Source of the DNA: Tetracentron sinense
Taxonomy: Eukaryota; Streptophyta; Magnoliopsida; Trochodendrales; Trochodendraceae
Assembly (NCBI GenBank): GCA_015143295.1
Contig: CM026551.1
Span: 47,852,034 to 47,916,033, forward strand
Length of the DNA: 64,000 nucleotides
Reading direction: 5' to 3'
Shown one piece after another: positions 55,890 through 64,000 of the stretch. The translations under genes and the position numbers were made by a program. The notes beneath the pieces were generated by a model. The model was given only the letters and a program-made list of their open reading frames with translations, was not told where the DNA came from and did not search any database. Within the stretch, counting starts at the first letter, position 1. Each line of letters starts with the position of its first letter.

Positions 55890-58466
55890 TCGGAGAATGC
55901 CAGGTTGGCGATTGAACGGCAAAGACTGGAAACATCCTATTTTTACACCGAGATGAATGTTAGGAACGATGCATGCTGTGCAAATGACGAGTGTGGTGAA
56001 GTGATGAATACTACTGCTAGAGGATAGCGAGTAGCAGAGGAAGAACATGAATGTAGAGATGGCATGGCCCTAAGGCGCTGGCCGGAAGAAAATGTCGCTC
56101 GGAAGCGGCGAGAAGGATCGATCGAAACAACGTTTCCCGGGGGATATTAGCCGGATCGATGGGAGGACACACCGGGTGTCGAGAACACAGGAGGTGTTGG
56201 GCATTCCGGGTGTCGACAAAGTGTGTTATGTCGACGCTCACCTGAGATGCTAAGGACACACGGGGTGTCACAGAGGGGGACATGCAGGAGGTAGTGCTGC
56301 AGTATGACGAGGTTGTCACGGAGCACACAGGATGTCCGGCATGCGAGGTGTCAACAAAATGTATTATGTCAATGCTCACCTGGGATGCCAAGGACACACG
56401 GGGGTGTCACAGAGGGGGGACATGCAGGAGGTGGTGCTGCAGTATGACGAGGTTGTCACGGAGCACACAAGATGTCCGGCATGCGAGGTGTCGACAAAAT
56501 GTATTATGTCGATGCTCACCTGGGATGCCAAGGACACACGGGGGTGTCACAGAGGGGGACATGCGGGTGATGTACACTGTAAAGGTACACACGGGATGTC
56601 GGGTTGATTGGAGGCGTGATGCCGGATTTGATTTTGATATGAATGAGTGGCACTGAGTTTGATCATGTTTGAATGATGCTGAAGAGTTTAATCATGCAGG
56701 GGATAAAGGCGAGGATGTTTTCCCATGACTCTATTGACTGCAACTTGTTGGGGAGGTGTGGAAACGGCTTTTTCCGCTTTACCTGTCGGGGAGTCTTAGT
56801 GCAGGTTGGTTCAAACAGATTTTGATATCCGGAGTTTACTTGTTTTTGAAAATCTTTTCAGGAAAAGTGTAGAAGATTTTTGTAAAGATTTTGATTTTGA
56901 CAAAAGCGTGCTTAGTTAGCTTTTCAGATTTGTCAGTAAATTGCCTTTGTTCAGGGCTTATGGGATTTTGTGGGTTCCGTTTCATTCTTGGAGAGCTGAG
57001 TACGATTCAGAGCAGGATACTACTGTTACGGGCTGAGGACCCTGGCTGGGGAGAAACTTTTGGAAGACTTCTGGACCCTTGCTGGGGAAGAGCGTTATTG
57101 AGAGGCTGTCGGAGGCTTTTGCTGGGGGATCCATTGGGGATTGGAAGATTGTTATAGCCTGATACTGAGGATTCATTGAGGAGTAGGGCTCTGTTATAAA
57201 CTACTGCCAGGGAATCTGGGGCCTTCCAATCTGCTGGGAATTTCCCAATGTTTGCCCCTCTGTTGGGGAGATGCTTTCAGGAGGATTCTTTGTTGAAGAA
57301 TGCCTTGAGTAGATTGCCTGCTGGAGATATTCCCTGATGGAATCTCTGTTGGGGGTACTGATCCGTTGAGCCCAGTGAGACTGATCGCTGCCGGATCTTA
57401 TTGTCAAACTGATTTTCAGCTCTTCTTCCCCTTTTTTACCCTTGGAATGACCAAGTCATGGGGTTCGCATAATTTCTGCGTGATGAGGCCGTTGTTGGTT
57501 TTCCTCATGCCTGCGAAACTGATTAATTTTGTCCCCTTTTTGCCCCCAATCGCAAGACTAGGTCTGGGAGTCGCGTAACTTTTGCGCAATGAGGCCGTTT
57601 CCGGTTTTCACTCATGCCCGCGATTTGTTTGAGGGTTCGGATCTTCTCCCTTCACTGCCCTGATAGACATTCGCTGGGGATTGATATTCCACTGGGGATA
57701 TAGGTGTGATATGGCACCTGTACTCGCAGTTTCTAGGGGATCTGGGAGGACTTAGAATAGGACGAAACATTGGCTAGGGGACCGAAGTTTGGGACACCCT
57801 TAAATTTTGGTTGCAACTGACTTGCATGAGGGTTTTCTGTTGAAGATAAATTTTTCGTTGGGCTCCACTAGGGATTGTCCTCTTTGGTAGAGGTTGATTG
57901 TTTTGAGATTCTTTCCTGTTTTTTTTTTTTGGAAGAGTTTTTAGGAGAAGTTGATCTTGTTGGGGGGAAAGCCCGGAGAGATTATTTTTGCTCATAGGGC
58001 CCCTAACTTGGAAAATGTTTCAATTTCTATTTTGGAGTTTCCTTTGATGGAATATTTTTGAAACTTGATGTCAACTCCGTCGTGAAAATTGGGAGAATTT
58101 GTCTCTGTTTGGGGAGTGACTCTGTGAGAAAAAAGTTGTTCCTGTGGAGAGAGTTTTACGAAGAGGAAAAGATTCTGAGGGGGTAAGTCCCTTTTTGCGA
58201 CCGCACCTGATTTGTCAGGTTGCCTACGTACCCTTTGCAGGATCAGGTCATGACGTAATTCAAGCAAATGCCCCAACTGGACGAGGGAGGGTGTCCCTGA
58301 AAGGTTTTTGTGAGAGAAAGGCTGTTAGGCTCGAAGGGCTAACTAGCGTATTTCATTGATTTTTGTAAAAAGCGGTACATTATTGGGGGTAAGGAGTGTG
58401 CCAATGACGGCCTCCTGTCATTTCCCGGAGATCCTACGAGTACAAAGTGCCTGTCAGACCTAGACC
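55890..58466 (-). other. 3' non-coding region of the inner Tat element
   Basis: About 2.6 kb between the integrase stop and the purine tract without a supportable gene. It holds a ~140-bp tandem array (56150-56610) and a stretch of short ctggggat/tgctgggga words (57040-57700). Long repeat-bearing 3' regions are known in plant Tat/Ogre-type elements. Confidence 0.75.
56150..56610. repeat. ~140-bp tandem array
   Basis: catgcaggaggt(a/g)gtgctgca starts at 56281 and 56421, with a third, diverging copy at 56560; aaggacacacgggg lies at 56252, 56390 and 56530. Two full copies are nearly identical; the outer ones are partial and divergent. Confidence 0.9.
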
Positions 58467-60190
58467 CTAAGCGTAGTATCGTTTAACTTTGTCCATGTTG
58501 ACGGGCTCTGAGAGGTCTTCGTCATCCATACGTCCGAGTCGTAGGGCACCGCCAGAGAATTTGTCTCGGACTATGTATGGGCCTTCATAATTGGGTGTGA
58601 ACTTGCCCCTCGAGTCAGGACGGTTTGACAATATCTTCCGGAGAACCAGGTCACCGATCTCAATACTACGGGGCTTGACTTTCTTGTTAAAAGCCCTAGC
58701 CATACGCCTCTGATAGGCTTGAGAATGATTCATGGCTTTCAGTCGTCGTTCTTCAATCAAGTTCAGCTGTTCATACCGGGTTTGTGCCCATTCTGATTCT
58801 GATATTTCTGCTTCCATTAACACGCGAAGTGATGGAATCTCTACCTCGATGGGGAGGACTGCTTCCATACCATAGGCCAAAGAAAATGGTGTTGCCCCTG
58901 TTGAAGTTCTGATGGACGTTCTGTAGGCCATGAGAGCGTATGGGAGCATCTCATGCCAGGCAGAATAATTGGTTGCCATCTTCTCAATGATCTTTTTCAG
59001 ATTCTTATTGGCTGCTTCCACTGCTCCATTAGTCTGTGGCCTGTATGGTGTGGAGTTATGATGTTGAATCTTGAATTTTTGGCAGAGGTCAGTCATCCCC
59101 TTATTGCAGAAGTTGAGAGCATTGTCTGTCACAATCTCGAATGGGACACCATATCGGCAGATGATGTCTCTCTTCAGGAAACGCTGAACCACAGAGGCTG
59201 TGACGTTGGCATAAGAGGATGCCTCGACCCATTTCGTGAAATAATCGATTGCAACCAGGATGAATCGATGTCCGTTAGATGCTTTCGGAGCTATGGATCC
59301 GATGACATCGATGCCCCAAGTAGAGAAAGGCCAAGGAGCAGTTAGATTGTGTAGCCTTGTCGGCGGTGCATTGATCTTATCAGCATAAATCTGGCACTGG
59401 TGGCATTTCTGTACATGCTTGCAACAATCCGCTTCCATAGTAGACCAGTAGTAGCCCAGTCTGAGAATTTTCTTAGATAACATCATCCCGTTCATGTGTG
59501 GGCCGCAAGTTCCTCCATGAACTTCTTCAACTACCTGTGCTGCTTCACTGACATCGAGGCATCTGAGCCATATCAAGTTTGGCGATCTCTTGTATAAAAT
59601 GCCCCCTGATAGGGCAAACTGGATAGCCAGTCTTCTGATTGCCCGACGGTCTGTTTTTGTGGCATCGAGAGGGAAGGTCCCGTCCTCGAGGTACTGCTTG
59701 ATGTCTGCATACCAAGGCTTGTTGTCATTCACTGTGTCCAGCTCGAGGCAGTAGACAGGCTGATCCTGTTGCTGAATTTCAATTGGCCAGAGCATGATGC
59801 CCCTGGGAATCTGTACCATAGAGGCGAGAGTAGCCAATGCGTCGGCAAATCTGTTATGGTTCCTGGATCGGTGACTGAAACTGATTCTTCTGAATCGAGT
59901 GATTAGTACATTGAGATAGGCTAGGTATGGGACCAGCCTGGCTTCTCGGATGGCCCAAGATTCATTTGCCTGACAGATTACCAAAGATGAGTCCCCGTAG
60001 ACGTCTATTTCCTCAATTCCGATACCCAGGGCTTCTTTTAGTCCGGCTATGCATGCTTCGTATTCTGCTTCATTGTTGGAGCATCTGAATTTCAACTTTA
60101 CAGAGATAGGGAGATGTGCCCCCTTGGATGAGATTAGGACTGCTCCTGCCCCATGTCCATGACTGTTGGCAGCTCGGCACAGTATACTAC
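58467..60190 (-). CDS. Second RNase H and integrase of the Tat element
   Basis: An open frame of 542 codons (60095-58467) that extends upstream without a stop to about 60190. Counted from 60095: RNase H core NNEAEYEACIAGL (7-19) and DVYGDSSLVI (31-40, catalytic Asp), RNHNRFADALATLA (78-91); integrase zinc finger H193, H200, C231, C234; catalytic triad D263 (GIDVIG), D324 (VTDNA) and E360 (GAVEAANK), a D-x35-E spacing; C-terminal VGDLVLRK-like (GDLVLRKILSN) and NYEGPYIV. All integrase key residues are present. The frame was once part of a polyprotein; its start here is lost to decay, so it is not expected to be made alone. Confidence 0.9.
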
Positions 60191-61308
60191 TCGCGGAGTA
60201 TATTCCTGCTTTCTATTTATTGCTACAGGATAGCTATCGGGAAAAACTGATCAGGTACAGACCCATAGTCTGTGTTAGGGCGGTGGGAAAGTGATCGGGC
60301 AGCGCTGCCCTTGATTGACTTTTGAGTCATGTATGTAATGTCGAATTCAGACAACATCATAAGCCATCGGGCAGTCCTTCCGGTAGTGGCTGGCTTTTCC
60401 AGTAGATATTTGAGTGGGTCCATTCGGGAGATCAGGATTACCGGGTAGGAAAGCAGATAGTGCCGAAGACGCTGAGTAGCCCAAAAAAAAACAAAAAAAC
60501 CCATGGCCAACAGGTTTCTCCAGCAGGCTATACCTTTTTGTTATCTGAGTTCTTAGTTCGAATACAGGACATTGTACAGAACGTGGCCACCAAGTGTGGA
60601 TGAAGGAAGTTTTTCCTCCTCCATAGCTTTCGTCTTCTTCTGATTGGTTATAGACCCAGAAAAACCTCCATGAGAGAGCATCCGTGCATTGCAGTATTGT
60701 CGACTAGGATATCATGTGCGGGAGAGGAAAGTTGTCCCTTAGGGCTAGCCTTATTCAGATTCTGATAGTCGATGCACATCCGGACTTTTCCATCCCTTTT
60801 TGGGTACTGGTACGATGTTTGCCAACCATTCTGGATAGTTTGCTACTGCCAAGAAGCCTGCATTGATCTGCTTTTCTACCTCTTCTTTGACTTTTTGTGA
60901 CCATTCGGGCCTCATCCGTCTCAGTTTCTGCTTAATCGGTCTGACATCCGGGTTCAGGGGTAGTCTGTGTACCACCAACGCTGGGTCTAGGCCAGGCATG
61001 TCTGCATATGACCAGGCAAAGACATCACTATAACTTTTCAGGAAGCAGATCATATCTGTTCTTTGCTGTGGGCTCATAGTTGTGCCAATCTGAATCAGTT
61101 GAGGGTTGTCTTCGGAACCCAAGTTTACTGTCTCGGTATCCTCGATGTTCGACTGTAGTAGCCCTTCACTGCGTTCTAGCAGGTCCAAAATTTCCTGAGG
61201 CGGTACCTCATCTTGTTCTGTTTCCTGCTCTGAGTCATACTCAACTTCTGAAAGCTCAAGGAGGGTTTGAGGGGTAGCCTTGTCGGAGGCGATTTCCTGG
61301 CAAATCAT
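60191..61308 (-). pseudogene. Reverse transcriptase and first RNase H, broken
   Basis: The RT N-terminus is readable (DVFAWSYADMPGLDPALVVH, QKLRRMRPEWSQKVKEEVEK, NYPEWLANIVPVPKK), then a +1 frameshift at about 60790. The palm with its YVDD box is absent: after a few decayed words the sequence joins RNase H (DPLKYLLEKPATTGRTARW, LSEFDITYMTQKSIKG, 60223-60450), itself frameshifted in an ALADH-like motif. An A/C-rich run near 60482-60500 marks the join. Confidence 0.85.
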
Positions 61309-61588
61309 TAAGCTTAGTTTAGCATCCTTATGTTTTTGTCTTTTGTTGGCTTCAGGACACTAGGCCTTCCAAGGGAAGAGTCTGTGTGATTTCGTCATTA
61401 GCCGAATGCAAATGTTTTTGAAAAACATGTTTTTGAGTCAAAACTTCAGATTTTCATTAAAAAAAGTGAGCTGTTTACAAAATTGACTCAACAAAATAAA
61501 AAAGAGGCCTACAGTTGGCCGACATTTTGGATTTTTGCAACGGGAGCAAAGAGAGATAGATTAAGGAGAAGAGGGGAATGATACTGCA

Positions 61589-64000
61589 TCACTGCTTGTT
61601 CTGACCAACCTTCCCTGCACTGTGCTTTCCCTGGCCCTGTGCGGCCTCGATGGTGAGAGCCTCAGTCCACCAACGGATTAGTGGCTGGTAACTGGATGAT
61701 GCTTCTGTGCTGTTGGAGATGGTGCACACCTGTTCTCCCGCTGAATATTCTGCTTCTGCTTCTGCATCTTCAACAGTCAGCTCTTCAAACATCCGGGCGA
61801 CGCTGAATACCTCCGGTTCGGGAATCCCTGAAGATTCGATGCCGGGTTGAGGGTTAGGGATATTGATGGCTGGTGCAAGAGGGGTTTCTAGGTTGATTTC
61901 AAAGATTCCGACGGGGAAAGTTATGGAAATGTGGGGTCGGGGTTCAGGTTTTGCCGACTGTCTACTTTTCTTTGTCAGCTTGTTGAGATAGTCCTCGTAC
62001 TTGGGCTTGTATCCCAATCCAAACGGAGGTGTGTAACGTGGAGGCACATATCTCTTCTTCATGCCCTGGTTCTTAACACCCAGGCCTAGACCCGGCTGGT
62101 AATTCATCTTTGCCATCATTTTGATAAAGGGAGGTATTGTTTGTTTGCTCTGCTGTTCCACTTGGGCGATAGAGTTGACCTGCTCAAACTGATAGGTCAT
62201 GAAAGCTGTACCTTGCCCTAGCTCCTGGATGTCCCCGAAGGAACTTGCCAACTCTTCAGATGGAATGACAACTAGTTGGTCGTCCTGTATGAACTTGATT
62301 CTTTGGTGCAGAGAGGAGGGGATGGCACCGGCCGAATAAATCCACGGCCTCCCTAGGAGTAAGGTGAATGAGGCAGGTACATTCACAACTTGAAAATTTG
62401 TCAAGAACTGAGCCGGTCCAACCTTGATGGTCAGGTCAATATCACCCAAGTTCTGCCTGGTGGTATTATCAAAAGCCCTTATAGTCATAGGTCTCTTCTT
62501 AACTTGGCTGGTACTCAAACCCAGGCTTTGCAAGGTGGAGAGTGTACAAACATTTAGGCCGGAGCCATTGTCGATCAGTACCGAAGATAATGTCCTGTCC
62601 ATACACTGAACTGTAATATATAGGGCTCGAGTATGATCTCTGTCTCCATCCGGTATCTCCTCTTCAGTAAAGGAGATGATTCGTGATTCTAGCACTTGCC
62701 CCACCATCTGCCCCAGTTTCTCAGGCGAGATGTCTGGTGTTACATGGGCGTTATTAAATACCCGGAGGAGTTGCTTTCTGTGATGCTCTGAAGTCAAGAG
62801 AAGGCCCAAGATAGAGATTTGTGCCTGAGTTTTGCCCAACTGCTGGGTAATATTGAATTCTTCTGCTTTTTCTAATATTTTTAGTAGGAGAGCCGAATCT
62901 GCTGTTTCATTTTCTGGTTCTGCTACCCTTGCTTTTTCTTTACCCTTTTCTTTCACTGGCTCAATCGCCGAAGGTTGATACACCCGGCCGGATCGGGTGA
63001 GGTTGGCTATGTACTCACTTTCCAGGATGAGAGATTGAGGGGCAGGTACATGATTAAGGTTGAAAGGCTGGGAAGGGATGTAAGGGATTTTGACTGGTCC
63101 AGAGGATGTTGAGGCCTTGGCTGAAGCGGTGGGCCAACTGGCAGGACAGGAAATTGTGTAAACAATTTTCTCTTTCTCTGATTCCAGAGCGGGGAGTTGT
63201 ATTGGGGTCTGGATGGCCTGAACATTAGATTGTGGCAGAGGGATTATAACTGGGGGTCGGTAAGAGGGCCTGATGATGCCATCATCGACTGCTGGTGCGC
63301 TGAGTCTAGGTTGCCCTGCCCCGGGCTCTTCCCATTCAATAAAGTTAACTTGGTTGTTATGTGGGGGCAGTGGCACCTGGTCGATACTGATGTTGCTGGG
63401 AGCTAGTTCGACCTTACCTGTATCCAGGAGATCCTGGATAGTGCACTTCAGACCAATGCAGTAATCAGTTGCATGGCCCGGGCCTCTATGAAAGGCGCAG
63501 TGTTGGTTGACATCGTAATTCTTGTTCCTCTTGTCTGGTGGTAAAAGAGGGGTAGGGCCTCTTAGTTTGAGAAGGCCCTGCTTGGTTAGGAAGCCTAAAA
63601 GCTGACTGAGTGTGTAAGGGAGAGGGGTAAAGGTCCTGTGGGTACGGGTTTGCCCCTGGTTCTGTTTAACCGGCCGGGTGTTTCCAGGTACTGGCTGTTG
63701 CTGAGCGGCCGGAGCTGGTAATTTGATTGGCGCTGCGGGAGCCACCAAGTTAACATTTTCTTTTCTTTTCTGGTCTCTGTGACCGTTGTTTCTGCTGGTT
63801 GAAGCTGCTGTCGCTTTGAGAGGAGCAAGCCCTAGGCTGGAATGAATGGCTCCACTCTGTATTGCTGCCTCAATACGGGCACCTGTTTTAACTATTGTGC
63901 CAAAGTCTACAACCGGTAGAGTGACCATTAGTGTAGAGTAGGGCTGCTTCAGCGTGCCCAAAAATATGTTTGCCAGCTCTTCCTTGGGGATAGGGGTGAT
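61589..64000 (-). CDS. Gag-protease frame of the Tat element (5' end beyond the window)
   Basis: Open from the right edge to a stop at 61589, over 800 codons. Numbered from 63961: a gag end (GARIEAAIQSG, 27-37), basic and Pro/Gln-rich linker, a zinc-knuckle-like CAFHRGPGHATDYC (155-168), a long linker, aspartic protease VLIDNGSGLNVC (D464; DNG is the usual form in this lineage) with LLLGRPWI (535-542), then a Gly-rich G-patch-like stretch (NYQPGLGLGVKNQGM, about 620). The intact frame contrasts with the broken RT. Confidence 0.85.
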   Translation of the reverse strand: MTPIPKEELANIFLGTLKQPYSTLMVTLPVVDFGTIVKTGARIEAAIQSGAIHSSLGLAPLKATAASTSRNNGHRDQKRKENVNLVAPAAPIKLPAPAAQQQPVPGNTRPVKQNQGQTRTHRTFTPLPYTLSQLLGFLTKQGLLKLRGPTPLLPPDKRNKNYDVNQHCAFHRGPGHATDYCIGLKCTIQDLLDTGKVELAPSNISIDQVPLPPHNNQVNFIEWEEPGAGQPRLSAPAVDDGIIRPSYRPPVIIPLPQSNVQAIQTPIQLPALESEKEKIVYTISCPASWPTASAKASTSSGPVKIPYIPSQPFNLNHVPAPQSLILESEYIANLTRSGRVYQPSAIEPVKEKGKEKARVAEPENETADSALLLKILEKAEEFNITQQLGKTQAQISILGLLLTSEHHRKQLLRVFNNAHVTPDISPEKLGQMVGQVLESRIISFTEEEIPDGDRDHTRALYITVQCMDRTLSSVLIDNGSGLNVCTLSTLQSLGLSTSQVKKRPMTIRAFDNTTRQNLGDIDLTIKVGPAQFLTNFQVVNVPASFTLLLGRPWIYSAGAIPSSLHQRIKFIQDDQLVVIPSEELASSFGDIQELGQGTAFMTYQFEQVNSIAQVEQQSKQTIPPFIKMMAKMNYQPGLGLGVKNQGMKKRYVPPRYTPPFGLGYKPKYEDYLNKLTKKSRQSAKPEPRPHISITFPVGIFEINLETPLAPAINIPNPQPGIESSGIPEPEVFSVARMFEELTVEDAEAEAEYSAGEQVCTISNSTEASSSYQPLIRWWTEALTIEAAQGQGKHSAGKVGQNKQ

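Larger units (their letters stand above)
53443..64000 (-). mobile_element. Tat-lineage gypsy element (inner element, truncated by the window edge)
   Basis: Read on minus: gag-protease, RT/RNase H remnant, a second RNase H plus integrase, a long 3' non-coding region with tandem repeats, purine tract and 3' LTR. The extra RNase H before integrase and the long 3' region are Tat/Ogre-like traits. RT is broken, so the copy is not autonomous, yet two long frames remain open: a relatively young insertion. Confidence 0.85.

Noticed and set aside
56282-56656. 124-codon frame with internal repeats on plus
   Set aside because: It is the translation of the ~140-bp tandem array, antisense to the element; no coding signature.

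Overview
The window reads as nuclear DNA of a repeat-rich flowering plant. It carries spliced GT-AG exons of a plant-specific gene, plant-type LINEs with zf-RVT tails, Ty1/copia elements, Ty3/gypsy elements of the Tat/Ogre-like and chromovirus types, hAT-like MITEs, a Helitron and a tRNA-type SINE. No bacterial genes, rRNA or tRNA genes were seen. The species cannot be named from the sequence; the very long introns suggest a lineage with a large or intron-expanded genome.

Region 1 (about 1-33.8 kb, minus strand) is the 5' part of one host gene, a REDUCED WALL ACETYLATION (RWA) family protein. Five coding exons were located by reading splice junctions: 33399-33431, 25104-25195, 3288-3425, 3142-3198 and 2986-3058. 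They give 131 in-frame codons; the rest lies beyond the left edge. Introns 3 and 4 are under 100 bp, while intron 1 is 8.2 kb and intron 2 is 21.7 kb. Most of the added length is transposon debris: at least eight LINE pieces on both strands, two truncated copia elements, a chromovirus-type LTR piece, MITEs and many two-copy tandem duplications. A 5' UTR exon, a 125-bp UTR intron, a four-codon uORF, a telo-box and a TATA-like site can be proposed upstream.

Region 2 (about 33.8-50.2 kb) is intergenic. It holds a ~150-bp triplicated repeat, an RNase H fragment, a partial Tat-type LTR, a Transposase_32-like gene split by a solo LTR with a 5-bp target duplication, a LINE endonuclease joined to a chromovirus integrase tail plus 3' LTR, another LTR-like block, a Helitron and a SINE. 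Four blocks (39.10, 40.32, 45.10 and 47.38 kb) carry short dyad-symmetric motifs repeated about every 20-23 bp. The motif differs between LTR families but the spacing is similar, and this is the most unusual signal in the window.

Region 3 (50.2-64 kb) is a nest of two Tat-lineage gypsy elements. The outer one (plus strand, 50232 onward) keeps LTR, PBS, a gag piece and an integrase piece, with everything between deleted, and ends in an ordered 76/69-bp tandem array. The inner one (minus strand, 53443 to beyond the right edge) sits in that array. It has a 2.43-kb LTR, a purine tract, a 2.6-kb 3' region with ~140-bp repeats, an open integrase/RNase H frame, a badly deleted reverse transcriptase, and an open gag-protease frame running off the edge. 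Apart from the RWA gene, no intact host gene could be supported.
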